In this document: positions 1-12,420 of the stretch, in pieces
Position numbering within the stretch: position 1 is the stretch's first letter
Layout of the letters: the number at the start of each line of letters is the position of its first letter
Assembly: GCF_045679555.1 (NCBI RefSeq)
Contig: NC_092093.1
Coordinates: 64,734,575-64,798,574 of the forward strand
DNA length: 64,000 bases
Origin: Salvelinus alpinus
Lineage: Eukaryota > Chordata > Actinopteri > Salmoniformes > Salmonidae
Reading direction: 5' to 3'
The notes under the pieces: generated by a model
Databases searched by the model: none
What the model was told of the DNA's origin: nothing
What the model saw: only the letters and a program-made list of their open reading frames with translations
Made by a program: the position numbers and the translations under genes

Positions 1-441
1 TTGGGTTGCGTGTTATGTTCAGAAAACCAAAGCCTTGTTCCGTTCGACAAATTCCAAAAAGTATCCGTAATGGTCGTAGAAACATGTCAAATGTTTTTTA
101 TAATCAATCCTCAGGTTGTTTTTAACAAACATAATCGATAATATTTCAACCGGACCATAACCTATTCATTAAGAGACAAAAGGAAAATGGAGAGCTCCTC
201 TCGCGCGCGCAGGAACTATTCTGGTTGATACCCCTTTAAATGGAAGAAAGACGGTCCAGGAAACACAGATAAAAAAATAAATAAAAAAAATCACTTCCTG
301 TTTATATTTTCTCAGGTTTTCGCCTGCAGAATCAGTTGTGTTATACTCACAGACAATATTTTGACAGTTTTGGAAAGTTTGGAGTGTTTTCTATCCTAAT
401 CTGTAAATTATATGCAAATTCTGTCCCCTAGCGCTAAGAGG
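1..441. repeat. interspersed repeat interrupting the ERV
   Basis: This stretch ends at about 441, after which retroviral integrase-like coding sequence resumes on the minus strand. Its last 130 bases (a run around gttttggaaagtttggag, then gtgttttctatcctaat, then a short tail ending in cccctagcgc) resemble the end of the 46510-48345 repeat, which has a similar gtgttttctatcc segment. I infer that it is one end of the same or a related non-autonomous family. No coding potential was seen. Confidence 0.4.
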
Positions 442-2110
442 TTTAACAGAACCTGGTATGGGCCTTCCCAACGGGGCTGCTTCCCGTCTATTCTCCTCAG
501 GGACTGGATCCACACCCAGTCTCCTGGTTGGATTGAGTGAATCACCTTCTCCTGTCATTCACCTGTTGGACACAAAATCTTGGACATACGGGTTTGGTTA
601 CCAGAAAGTCTTCTCCTGGGTTTTGCTAGTATATCTTCAACTTCTATGTCTACTTGTCTACTTGTTCTGGTCCCTAACTCTGGCATTTTATTTGTTCTAC
701 CTGATTAGCTAAAATGTCATCCATTAACTTAAAGACATATATCCTAGTAAACCAATTCTAGGGATAATATCTTGACCTAATATTTTAGCTTATTTATTAC
801 AACAATTGTATTTATTTATTAGTAGTTCATTATCACATAGGCCACTAGGCCACGACATCTTTCCTATCCTGCCTAGGCCACTGGGCCATCAATAGGCCAC
901 TAGGCCCTCATCCCTCCGGTTGATACCTGGCTCCGCCCATGTATCAATCTTGCTTCATCTAAACAATGACTTAGGTAAAATAGAGAGGTTCCCTTTGTGC
1001 CAAATTCCTCTTTTGTCAACGGCCCCCATCTTAACCCATCTAGTAACTTCCTTAACTGTGGCTCGAAGCTGACTTTCCTTCAGTAATTCTGTGTCTATAC
1101 TAACTTCCTCCTTCAAGTGAGAATCTGTGTGTGTGAGTGTGGCTCTCCGCCAACCCTTTTTGCTTCCTCTTCTGCCGTTCTGTTCCCAATGCTGACGTAG
1201 TCAGTGCCTTTAGTATGTGCTTCGCATTTACAAATCGCTACCTTCTCGGTAATAAGACTGCTTCTAGCAAATTCAAATCTAGCTGCGCATGTGTAATGGG
1301 TTTACCTGCCGTAGTGATCATACCCTTGTTTCTCCACTGAGCTGCAAATATATGGATGGTGTTAAAAGCATAAGCACTATCAGTATGTATCGTAATGCAT
1401 TTACCTTTCCCCAATTCACAAGCCCTGGTGAGGGCGACAATTTCAACTTGCTGAGCAGAGTAAATTTTTTTTAATGCTTCAGCTTCCAACACCTCAGTAA
1501 GAGTCACTATTGCATAACCAGTGGCATTTGAGCCATCTGGTTTCTTTCTAGAGGACCCATCCACAAACATAGTTATTTCTGCATCAGGCAAAGGCAAATC
1601 AGTTAGATCTGGTCTGGGGAGAACAACTTTCTCCGTTTCCGCTACACAGTCATGGGGGCACCCATCAGTGGCTATGGGGATCAAAGTGGAGGGGTTTAAG
1701 GTAGTACACCGTTCAATTGTTAGATTCGGCATGCTCAACAGAATTATCATACCGGACAAATTTCTCGCTGGTGACATGTAAGCCATCTTATGTTCCAATA
1801 ATAAAATCGATACGGCATGCGGTACCCTTCATGTCAATTCATGATACAGTACTACAGAGGCTGAATCCTCCACAGCCCGTGTGGCAGCCACCACAGTCTA
1901 CAAACATAGTGGCATGGCTTGGGCTACTTCATCTAAACGAGAGGAGTAGGCAGCAATAGGTTTGCTTTTCCCCCCGTGTTCCTGAGTTAGTACTGACGTC
2001 CTGAACCCCTCCCTACAGTCTCCTGTCTGGGTGAAGGGACCATCATCTCTGGGGAAATGCTAAACATAGCATATGTTTTCTGTACTAATGAAATCTCTCC
2101 TTCGGGAGTC
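442..2110 (-). pseudogene. pol: endogenous retrovirus pol remnant (RT end, RNase H, integrase ends)
   Basis: Read on the minus strand, this is a broken pol gene of a gammaretrovirus-like fish ERV. In order from high to low coordinates: the RT connection region (about 2110-1800), a clear RNase H domain inside an open stretch at 1798-1238 (FVDGSS, then AQQVEIVALTRA and HTDSAYAF), an integrase N-terminal region around 1080-900 (VSTGGM) and an integrase C-terminal segment around 545-442 (QPGDWVW, RRIDGKQPRWEGPY). Most of the integrase catalytic core between 900 and 700 is missing or unreadable, and stop codons interrupt the RT part. This is an old, non-functional copy. The 5' LTR and primer site lie at 4908-5453 and about 4888-4905, and no env or second LTR is visible in the window. 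Confidence 0.8.
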
Positions 2111-3904
2111 CACTGTATTTTATCTAACAATAACGTGGGCTAATCTTAAATCAGTCTCATCAAAAATGTTATATATGTTGCATAGTGTGGGATCCATTAT
2201 CTACAGTAATTTACCATCCCTAAGAACAGCAACATATTTATTTTCATAATACATTTTTTTGCTTATAAAATCACTATTTTTCCATCTCAATCTATTTTCC
2301 TGCCCTATTTGCTTAAAATATGTCCTGTCCAACCCTCAAAGGACCATATCCTCCCCCATTTTTAACACATAACTTTCCTTATCCATCTTTCCTTATCACG
2401 AGTTACCTTGAAATCAGTATTGCAAATTACCTTAAATTCTCCATCCAAATAGCTTTCCCATGAGGCTGATCAGAAATGAATGAAAGCTACGATAGAGGTC
2501 ATAAGTCATTCTACCCCTTCAAATAAGTATTTCTTACTCTATTAGACAAATTAATTAAAACTTCTAATATTCCATATGTATGTGTACCCCTTTAAAATAA
2601 TAGTCACTCAACCTACAATTCACTTTACTGACCTGACAAGGTTCCACATAATGGAAACAGATTGTAATGTTTGAATACATTAACTTTCTGTTCCCATTCA
2701 CTGGTGTTACCTAAACAATCAACCCAAGAATCAATCACCAGAAACTATCACGAAACTTTTACGATTCAACTATTCAGACCTGAATCTCTTACAGCCAAAT
2801 ATATCCCAGTGAGCGCCACCAACCAGTGATGCTCACCTAGCAACTTTGTTGCTAGATTTAACATCTTTTCAACCTACCCTGACAAATTTTGCTACTTTAA
2901 AAAATGTATTTGGAACTTTTAACAACTTTTGAAAAGTGTCTCAAAGCTATAATGCACGCATTTTCCCTCTAAATGACACAAACAATTTTCTCTGTCACAC
3001 CCTCAGTCACAACATCATTGCCTGGCTGCAAAAGTGCATTGTGAGTGACGTCAGCAGCAGGCGCAATTTCAGCGAATTGCAAATCATTATTGGCTGACTG
3101 CAGCAGCAGTTCTAAAGGTTCGACGTGCCAAACCCAATTAATATTGTTGGTCACGAATGTTTGATCTTGAACAGAACTTACAACATCAATCAACATCTCC
3201 CAATCAAAATTGTACTGCCAGAAGTACAGAAAAGAGTGGGAGTCTGTCCCTGAACAACTGTCAAATCAATTTGAGTAACGTTATTGTGTATTCTACGTAG
3301 TGACACAGTTTTACGTTATCACGCAATGATATCACAACGTCATCTAGCAACAACTCAACCTGCCTCCAGCACTTACCCTGAAAATTAGTCAGCAACACTG
3401 CAACCAACTCTCTTATTCCTGCCTCTAGGCAAAAATATACCCCCTACTCAAACCGAGTTCTGCTTTAATTCTATTGTAAGAGTAAAACCAAACGTTCCAA
3501 CTCTCTCTACTCCAAAATGTAAAAGTACCATGTACTTCGCTAAGTTTATAACGTATGTCAGTCAATCCATAAGAATAAAAACATTTCAATGGACACAACT
3601 CTATCGTAATTATCTCTCTGTTATAATTTAGAATTCATTGGATTTAGGCAACTGTCTCTTCTATGATTCAGTCATTTAAATACGATTCCATTCCCAATAC
3701 GTTATTCCAGCGGACCATTTAGGCAAGACAACTTATTCCATCTAAATCGACTCGCTATTATTTAAAATGGATGAGTCTTTCAATTTAACCTGAACAAGCT
3801 ATTAAAACATTCAATTTATATCCTATCCAAACACTAGTGACCGTATCTTTCCAGGCAAAAAATATCAATAGTTGAATTACAATCCGAATTAATTTTAGTC
3901 TATT
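2111..3904. other. probable ERV interior, no readable gene
   Basis: This AT-rich stretch lies between the pol remnant and a truncated Tc1 element and is bracketed by ERV parts on both sides, so it is probably decayed gag and early pol or later insertions. The longest minus-strand open stretch (3196-2969) has no motif I recognise. No protein assignment is made. Confidence 0.3.
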
Positions 3905-4418
3905 TGGTGGGGAGAACAAGTATTTGATACACTGCCGATTTTGCAGGTTTTCCTACTAACAAAGCATGTAGAGGTCTGTAATGTTTATCATAGGTACACT
4001 TCAACTGTGAGAGACGGATTCTAAAACAAAAATCCAGAAAATCACATGATATGATTTTTGAGGAATTAATTTGCATTTTATTGCATGACATAAGTATTTG
4101 ATACATCAGAAAAGCAGAACTTAATATTTGGTACAGAAACGTTTGTTTGCAATTACAGAGATCATACGTTTCCTGTAGTTCTTGACCAGGTTTGCACACA
4201 CTGCAGCAGGGATTTTGGCCCACTCCTCCATACAGACCTTCTCCAGATCCTTCAGGTTTCGGGGCTGTCGCTGGGCAATACGGACTTTCAGCTCCCTCCA
4301 AAGATTTTCTATTGGGTTCAGGTCTGGAGACTGGCTAGGCCACTCCAGGACCTTGAGATGCTTCTTACGGAGCCACTCCTTAGTCGCCCTGGCTGTGTGT
4401 TTCGGGTCGTTGTCATGC
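3905..4418 (-). mobile_element. truncated Tc1-like element (family of the 24924 and 52868 copies)
   Basis: It starts with a mutated terminal repeat (ggtggggagaacaag, where the intact copies have cagtgggg) and carries the C-terminal part of the transposase on the minus strand, with the stop at about 4121. It runs parallel to 24924-25437 until about 4418, where the match breaks off abruptly inside the transposase gene. The 5' part of that gene and the second terminal repeat are absent. It sits inside the ERV, so it arrived after the provirus or was captured with it. Confidence 0.85.
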
Positions 4419-4887
4419 AGATACCCTAAGTCGTTTCGGACCTAAGTCGCTGAGGACTTCTTCTCTCCTAGGTGGCTCTACACCCGATTCTTATCTTCCA
4501 ATTGTATAGATACTTCATTCCCTTTAAAACTTTTCTTTACACAAAATTCTAAAGATAGGTCACCAGGTAAGAATTCCGACAGAATTCCAAAGATCAATAT
4601 CCAAACCATACAATAATCATAATAAATATTTATCTAAATGCAGTCTGAATGTCAATTCCCGAAAATTCGTAAATAAAGATTACTGACCTTCTCTTGAAGA
4701 CTGGGAAAAGCAATGTATGTTGGATCTCGTCACCACCTCTGTCGTGTACCAGTTCGCCACTGGCCTGAAATTAACTGGCCTGAAATTAACCCTCAACTCA
4801 GAGGTCAGGTCTTTGTCTTACGGATCTTAGATCCGCCCATGCACGGGTTTCAGCAGTTCCCTGGGACAACAGAGGCAGATATTGAGA
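4419..4887 (-). other. ERV leader region
   Basis: This lies between the truncated Tc1 element and the primer-binding site of the minus-strand ERV, where the untranslated leader and the start of gag are expected. It contains a short direct duplication (actggcctgaaatta twice near 4760-4790). No convincing gag reading frame was found. Confidence 0.35.
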
Positions 4888-4905
4888 TCCGGCTTCGAAG
4901 GACCA
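4888..4905 (-). promoter_or_regulatory. ERV primer-binding site, tRNA-Tyr-like
   Basis: On the minus strand the sequence just after the LTR is TGGTCCTTCGAAGCCGG, preceded by two bases after the LTR end. The 3' end of vertebrate tRNA-Tyr is, from memory, CCGGCTCGAAGGACCA, which is complementary except for one extra base here. Position and sequence together support a primer-binding site that used tRNA-Tyr. Confidence 0.65.
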
Positions 4906-4907
4906 AT

Positions 4908-5453
4908 TGTTACAAGAATTTTGTTCTCAGTTGTTCATAATACCCAATTGAATTAATTACTCAGCCTGAAACCCAGAATTTGTAAGAAACTGGTTGAAAT
5001 GAATCAGGCGGAGGCCCAGCTACAATTGTCAGGAATGTTTATTTAGAGAGCTCTGCCGTGTATATACAAAAACGTTCCTTCTCTTATTAACCTACGCACA
5101 TACATACACACTAAACTTTGGATTCTCTCTTCTCCTGGAGTCTCACCAAAGTTTATTACCACACAGCTGACAGTTCCAGTCCCCTCCAGATACGGGAAAT
5201 CTGGAGGGGCTCTCCATGTCTTATCTTATCTCCCCAGAGTTATAGCCGGGTCGGTTCAAACATAGTTTAATTATCCACTTTGTTTTCTTTAGGCACACAC
5301 ATACCTTCCTCTCTTCCCATGTACATGCTACATAACCTCTTTCTTATGAACTAACATTATTTATCAATATAGAAAAACAGGGTAGAATTCAATTAGTTAT
5401 AGTTATAGTTAAATGTATACATCATTTAGTCATTATTCATAAAATTCATAACA
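4908..5453 (-). repeat. ERV 5' LTR (solo in this window)
   Basis: This is a 546-bp block that begins TGTTAC on the plus strand and ends CATAACA, giving the short inverted ends TGTTA and TAACA typical of retroviral LTRs. On the minus strand a TATA-like motif at about 5066-5061 is followed by an AATAAA signal at 5043-5038, an order expected near the U3, R and U5 boundaries. The primer-binding site follows two bases further on. The partner LTR is not in the window, so target-site duplication cannot be checked. Confidence 0.7.
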
Positions 5454-5740
5454 TGAATATATGGGTGTATGTGTGTTTAAGTTACTTAAATTATGGTCAC
5501 AATGTTAGCTAGCGAATGCTGTTATAATTTGCAACGTCTTGTCTGAAAAATGTGTGTTCCTTTCCTAGCTAAAGTCCTTTTGCTAACGTCAGCTAACAAG
5601 TTGTCAAGCTAGCTATCAGCTATAGCTCAGCCACTTAGATAAAAAAAACTGTAGCTAGCTATACTTTTTGGCTAAGCTGATGAACAGTATCATACAGCCA
5701 GTTGATCCTAGCTGCTACTGAGGTCAGAATTGTTTTTTTG
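5454..5740. other. AT-rich spacer
   Basis: This is the flank between the ERV LTR and the HpaI-type SINE. It contains many gctagc and agctaact words but no gene or recognised repeat. Confidence 0.3.
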
Positions 5741-5946
5741 GGGCAGCAGGTAGCCTAGTGGTTAGAGCGTTGGGTTTGTAACCGAAAGGTTGCAGGATGG
5801 AATCCCCGAGCTGACAAGGTAAATCTCTCGTTCTGCCCCTGAACAAGGCAGTTAACCCACTGTTCACCGGTAGGCCGTCATTGTAAATAAGAATTTGTTC
5901 TTAACTGACTTGCCTAGTTAAATAAAGGTTAAATAAAAAATAAATA
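5741..5946 (+). mobile_element. HpaI-type tRNA-derived SINE
   Basis: The head has tRNA-like promoter boxes (A-box area tagcctagtggttagagcg, B-box area ggttgcaggatggaatc). The body contains the salmonid ctgacaaggtaaatctctcg block. The tail (gtaaataagaatttgttct, then aaataaaggttaaataaa) matches the 3' end of the RSg-1-type LINE seen at 60480-60958. It ends a few bases before recognisable cip2a exon 1 sequence. Confidence 0.88.
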
Positions 5947-6617
5947 ACAACATGTCTGATGTCTCTCCTGCTGGCCATCCACCAGTACAGAGACAATAGG
6001 ACGGCCCATAACACTGCCCTACTGCAGAAACAAGTGGAGGTCAGTTTCAACATGTTTACACTGTGGCCAAGCACACACAATGGAAGATATGCATCTCAAG
6101 GTGTGTGTAGGAGCTGTCAGGACTGCAGCGTGGTTGTCTGTTGTCATCGGGCCAGGTGCTGCCCAGTGAGTGTGTCAGTGGAGCTGGCAGGAGACCCCAA
6201 CACTATCCCTGCACTCACAGGAACCATCATCTCTCTACTGGTCCAACTTGGTACTGATGAGTTCCCAATGCATTTCTGTCCTATAATGTCTTGACAAATG
6301 ATTGAACTTGTCTTACAGCTATACTATGATGTGTGTGTGTTCTCTCTCCCAGCCTGTGTTGATGATAGCAGAGAGGTTCTCCAGAGCAGTTATAACCTGA
6401 CCAGCACTCTGGCCTCCATCATCCACTACCACAGCGGCACCCCCAGGGAGCTGTTGGTACTACAGGTAAGACACTGAAATGACATGAAGAGACTAAACCA
6501 GTGGTCATGAACCCTGGTCTTGGAGAACGATGGAGCTACACAAAGCTAAAGCTCTGGTGAGGAACATGGCTGTAGGATCTGATCTGTTCAGCTAATGCTG
6601 TAGTAACTCTCTTTCTT

Positions 6618-6774
<157 letters not shown>

Positions 6775-8354
6775 AGGTGCTACAGAGGCTCACGTACAAC
6801 ACCCGGATAATCCACTGTGCCAACTAAATCTATGAACGCAGACTTTCTCATGACCAACATGTAAGATACCTCTCGACTCCTCTCCTCTTTTCCCTCCTCC
6901 TCCTCCTCTCTTTTTCCACTCTACAGTATAGCAGAGATGAATGTGTACATGTAAGTATTAATTTAGTCTCCTATGTCCCCCCCTTCCAGCCAGTTGCACA
7001 ATGGTGACATCATCATGCTGTGCCTGGGTCTGAAGGCTAACCTGTGTCACTACAACCTGTCGGTACAGACTCACATCAAAGCTCTGGTGAGGAATATCCT
7101 TCATCTTCTCTACCACTGTCTGTCCACCCTTTCTCTCTCTTTTTTGTAGTACTCATCCTCTCTTCTTCCTTCTCTTGTTCTCGCTACTCTTTGATGTAAC
7201 AGGTTGTTGTAATGTGAAGGAGTTCTACTGTACGTTGATTAACCTGTGTGTGGGTGGGTCCTCCGGAGTAATGTCAAGGCGTTCTACCGTACCCTGATTA
7301 CCTTCCTGGCCGACAACAGTTTTGACGGTGGTGGTGTTCGCTCTCTCCATACTGGCCAGCCTCACTCTCAATGAGGAGGTGGGGGAGTAGGTAACACACA
7401 CATACACACCAATGTTTTCTCTATCTTTGGTTCTGGTTGTGACTACTATCTCTCTGGTTTGTGTGTGTGTGTGTGTCAGCTGTTCCATGCTAAGAACATC
7501 CACCTGACGTTCCAGCGGATCTTCAACATCATCGTCAACGGCGACGGAACCCTAACCAGGAACTACTCTGTTGACCTACTGGTGGACCTACTGAGGAACT
7601 GCAGATAGCTGACTACCTGACCAGGTACACACACAAACACACACATGCACACACTCACACACTTATAAAACAATAAAAGTGATGTTGTGTATGTCTCTCC
7701 CTCCTCTCTGTGTAGGTATGAACACTTCTCAGTGTGCGTATCCCAGGTGTTGGGTCTGCTACATGTCAAAGACCCGGACTCTGCTGCCAAGGTGTTGGAG
7801 CTGCTCCTGGCTCTGTGTGGTTGGTCAGGCCTAAGGTCTCTGCTGTGTGAGGTCGTGTTCCGTCCCGTCGCCCCACGGCTGCGAGCTGCAAGCTGCAGAC
7901 AGGGGGCGGGCCTAGACGCAGGCCAGAAAACCGAGCCGGGCTTAGCTCTCATCCAATGGCTACAGCTCTCCAGCTGACGGGGAGGAGTCATGCTGTCTAC
8001 AGGCGCTGCAGCTGCTGACTGAACTACTGGAGGTACGGCAACCCAACGTGGACGTACAGAACTAAAAGTGGAAGCCTGTATCTACATAGTTTTCATCATC
8101 CAGTCTAAATCGTTGATAACTCCTGTATGTACATCCAAAGTTATTTTTCTTTGTCCTTTCTTATGTGTTTCTCTTCAGGAGGCGTTGGGTTGAGGTTGTG
8201 TGTGTGTGTTGGGATTCGTTGAGTTGTTGGTTCCAATGGTGTTGGGTCTACAACAGGGACTGGACCCAGCCGCACCAGACAGCCAGCTCAGAACACACTG
8301 CATACGCACCACACACACCACCAGCTTGCTACTAAATATCCTTTACATGGGGGG

Positions 8355-8516
<162 letters not shown>

Positions 8517-9089
8517 TCAGCCTTAATTCTTCCACTGCTGTGTAATGAGGACTGTGTGTAGCATGGTGTCTCGTCAGGTGAGCTCCCAGGTCTGTCTCTC
8601 TCAGGTTCAAATACTGCTCTCCTGTTGCCATAACAATGACCCCCTCACCAGCCACGACTGCAGCCTCAGGTCAGTGACCGCTTAACAGACACATATTAAG
8701 ATAACACACATACAGCAAATGCATCAACACAGGCATCAAGCATTCTCATACCAAAGAGATGGGCTCAAAATTATGTGTATGTGTGTTTCAGTCAAGTGTG
8801 TGGTGAGGCGGTGTTGAAGACTCTGGAGTTGATGAGTAAACTGAGACAGAAGGTGAAAGACATGGAGACCAGCTTCTACAGAATACTACAGGTACACACA
8901 CACCTGTGGAGCTGAGCTAAATGATTGACACGTTAAATCTCTCTCCCTATAGGACCAGAGGATGGTCACATTCCTCTCTCTGGCTCTCACGTTCAATCAC
9001 TAAGAACATGTTCAGACTGGGCTTCGTCTACTGTTTGAGGCCACGCCTCTCCCAGACTTCTGACTGAACACAAACATAAACAAGCACAA

Positions 9090-9250
9090 TTAAATCAAAT
9101 GTTATTTGTCACATGCTTTGTAAACAACAGGTGTAGACTAACAGTGAAATGTTTACTTACGGGCCCTTCCCAACAATTCTGAGAGAAAGAAAATATAGAA
9201 AAGTAATAACATGTAATGATAAAAGTAATAATAAATACACAATGAGTAAT
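9090..9250 (-). mobile_element. Rex1-like LINE 3' end fragment
   Basis: On the minus strand this ends in the aacatttgatttaatt type tail and contains the block read on the plus strand as caacaggtgtagac, then agtgaaatgtttactta. The same block occurs at 21205-21245. It is a short 5'-truncated 3' UTR fragment lying next to cip2a debris. Confidence 0.6.
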
Positions 9251-11300
9251 GATAACTTGGCTATTTGTATTTATTATGGATCCCCATTAGCTGCTGCCAA
9301 GGCCCCTACTCTACTACCACATATCTACAACACAAAATCCATGTGTACGTACTAACTTATTCCTTGCCACCCATTCTGAAACTAACTGCAGCTCTTTGTT
9401 AAGTGTTGCAGTCATTTCAGTCGCTGTAGTAGCTGACGTGTATAGTGTTGAGTCATCCGCATACATAGACACACTGGCTTAACTCAAGACTATGATCGAT
9501 AATGTCAAAAGCTGCACTGAAGTCTAACAAAATGGCCCCCACAATCTTTTTATCATCAGTTTCTGTCAGCCAATCAGTCATTTGTGTAAGTGCTGTGCTT
9601 GTTGAATGTCCTTCCCTCAACTTGTTTACTGTAAAATAGCATTGTATCTGGTAAAACACAATTCTTTCCAAAAGTTTACAAAGGGTTGGTAACATGCTGA
9701 TTGGTTGGCTATTTGAGCCAGTAAAGAGGGGAATAACTTTTGCTTCCCTCCAGGCCTGAGGGCACACACTTTCTAGTAGACTTAAATGGAAGATATGGCA
9801 AATAGGAGTGGCAATATCGTCCGCTATTATCCTCAGCAATTTTCCATCCAAATTGTCAGACTCCGGTGGCTTGTCATTGTTGATAGACAACAATTTTTCA
9901 CCTCTTCCACACTTACTTTACGGAATTCAAAATTACAATGCTTGTCTTTCATAATTTGGTCAGATATACTTGGATGTGTAGTGTCAGCGTTTGTTGCTGG
10001 CATGTCATGCCTAAATTTAGCTAATCTTGCCAAAAATCATTAAAGTAGTTGGTAATATCAGTGGGTTTTGTGATGAATGAGCAATCTGATTCAATGAATG
10101 ATGGAGCGGAGTTTGCCTTTTTGCCCATAATTTCATTGAAGGTGCTCCAAAGCTTTTTACTATCATTCTTTGTCATTTATCTTTGTTTCATAGTGTAGTT
10201 TCTTCTTCTTTTTATTCAGTTTAGTCACATGATTTCTGAATGTGCTGTACGTTTGCCAATCGGTTGTACAGCCAGACCTATTTGCCATTTATTTCGCGTC
10301 ATCCCTCTCAACCACACCATTTTTTAATTCCTCATCAATCCACAGGGATTTAAGTTTCTACAATAATTTTCTCAATGTGTGCATGCTTATTAGTAACTGG
10401 GATAAGCAATTCCATACATGTGGTAAGTGCAGCGTCTGGTTGCTCCTCATTACACACCACAGACCAACACATTCTTTACATCAACAATGGGAATCACTGC
10501 AAAGCTTCGTGTATGACCTCTTATACACTATATTAGGCCCATCCTTCAGAACTTTGGTTTTCCTAGATATGGCATCTATATTGTGATCACTACATCTGAT
10601 GGATTTGGATACTGCTTTCAAACAAATGTCTGCAGCATTAGTAAAGATGTGATCAATTGATGATTTAATTTCTGTGCTGTTTGTAACTACCCTGGTAGGT
10701 TGATTGATAACCTGGACCAGCTTGCAGGCATTAGTTACAGTTTGAAGCTTTCTCTTGAGTGGGCAGCCTGATGAAAGCCAGTCAATATTTAAATCACTCA
10801 GAAAATGTACCTCTCTGTTGATATCACATACATTATCAAGCATTTCACACGTTATCCAGATACTGACTGTTAGCACTTGGTGGTCTATAGCAGCTTCCCA
10901 CCAGAATGGGCTTTAGGTGAGGCAGATTAACCTGTAGCCATATTACTTCAACAGTATTTAACATGAGATACTCTCCAAGCTTTACAGGAATGTGGTTCTG
11001 AATATAAACAGCCACACCTCCACCTTGGGCATTTCTGTCTTTACTGTAGATCTTATAACCATGTATTGCTACCACTGTATCATCAAAGGTATTATCTAAG
11101 TGAGTTTCAGAAATTGTCCGAATATGAATGTCATCTGTCATCTAGCAATTTATGGATTTCATGAATCGGGGGAACATGTCGCAGATTATACACTTAATAG
11201 TCCGCGAGTCCCCATCAGATTCAAAGCAGTTTTCACTGCTGAAAGCTGACAGTCCAAGGGAACAAACATTTGCCACGCCGCTGGGGACTTAGATGCACCC
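9251..11300 (-). mobile_element. decayed LINE with endonuclease and reverse transcriptase
   Basis: Read on the minus strand, an apurinic endonuclease-like region comes first: HIRTISETHLDN near 11130, GGGVAVYIQNHIPVKLGE near 11010, SCYRPPSANSQY near 10880, then FLSDLNIDW and IDHIFTNA. A reverse transcriptase follows: LLERIVFYQIQCYF near 9650, LLDFSAAFDIIDHS near 9510 and YADDSTLYTSA near 9455. The gap between the palm A motif and the YADD motif is far too short, so an internal deletion lies near 9476. Frameshifts are numerous. The architecture fits the Jockey/CR1/L2 superfamily, and the exact clade is uncertain. Confidence 0.8.
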
Positions 11301-11849
11301 TCCATGGCCGCTCCTACCAGCGCCTGGCACAACTGTGTTGTCTGTCTCGTTGAATGTGAAGAGCGAGAGAGAAGCGCAGGGAGGCGGGTGATGGCTGGGT
11401 CGGTTGTCAGTGGCAGGTTGCCGGCTGTTCCTTGCTACGCACCTGCCTGGCTGCGTGTTAGCGTTTGGTGTAGCCTCAGAGCTGTGTCGGGTGTATCCCC
11501 AGTGTCTGTAGTCGTGGGGAATACACAACATACAGTTACAGCATGTACTGTCCAACAACTGGAGTCACACTCACACACTGGAAATAAGCTATTTCCTTTT
11601 GTAGTTCTATAGAGAGCGTTGTATGTTGAGCTCTTGGTAGCCTGGCTCAGTTGTCGGTGTCCATGTACTAAAGCGTCCGGGGTGAAAAAGTGGAGCGAGG
11701 AAAAAACTAAGATGTTTGAAGATGTGTTAAATGCAGAGTTTTGATTTAAACAGTTATTTAAAGTAAAAAAACGAAAAGTGTGGTAGGTAGCCAAGTCGCA
11801 ACAAGCAGCACAACGATGCGGAAGTGTGCCGTTTTCACACTGTGAACAG
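11301..11849. other. probable LINE 5' region, no gene recognised
   Basis: This GC-richer stretch follows the 5' end of the minus-strand LINE and may be its ORF1 or 5' UTR. Open frames exist on both strands (up to 184 codons) but show no domain. No host gene can be supported. Confidence 0.3.
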
Positions 11850-12420
11850 TAAGTACCAGTACCGAGTCGATGTGCAGGGGTACGAGGTAATTGAGGTAGA
11901 TATGTACATAAAACTAGGAATAAAGTGACAGAAAGTAAACAGTAGCAGCAGCGTATGTGACGAGTCAAGGTTTGTGCAAAAAGGATCAATGCAGATTGTC
12001 CTGGTAGCTATTTTGCTAACTATTTAACTAACTATTTAGCAGGATGGACTTGGGTGGCTGGAGTCTGACAATTTTGAGGGTCTTCCTCTGACACCACCTG
12101 GTATATAACACCTAGAAGGCAAGGAGCTCGATCGCAGTGATGTAGTGGTCCGTCCGCACTACCCTCTGTAGCGCCTTGCGGTTGGATGCCAAGCTTGATG
12201 GTTCGTTGGCGGGCATAACTGGATTTCTTTTAAGCTTCTGGGTTAGAGTCCCGCTCATTGAAAGTGGCAGCTCTACCCTTTAGCTCAGTGCAGATGTTGC
12301 CTGTAATCCATGGCTTCTGGTTGGGGTACGTAGTGTCACTGTGGGGACGACGTCGTCAATGCACTTTTTGATGAAACCAGTGACTGATGTGGTGTACTCC
12401 TGTAGTCTACATATGCCCAT
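11850..12420 (-). mobile_element. chimeric Rex1-like LINE fragment
   Basis: The left part, 11850-12190, matches the 3' end of the Rex1-like LINE in reverse, including the end of its reverse transcriptase. The right part, about 12195-12420, reads on the minus strand as a different internal segment of the same ORF, the segment seen on the plus strand at 58353-58520 (TSVTGFINKC and TVRT). An internal deletion has therefore joined two distant parts of one element. Confidence 0.65.

Noticed and set aside
5741-5810. Possible tRNA gene
   Set aside because: The tRNA-like boxes belong to a SINE head with the full SINE body and tail after them.
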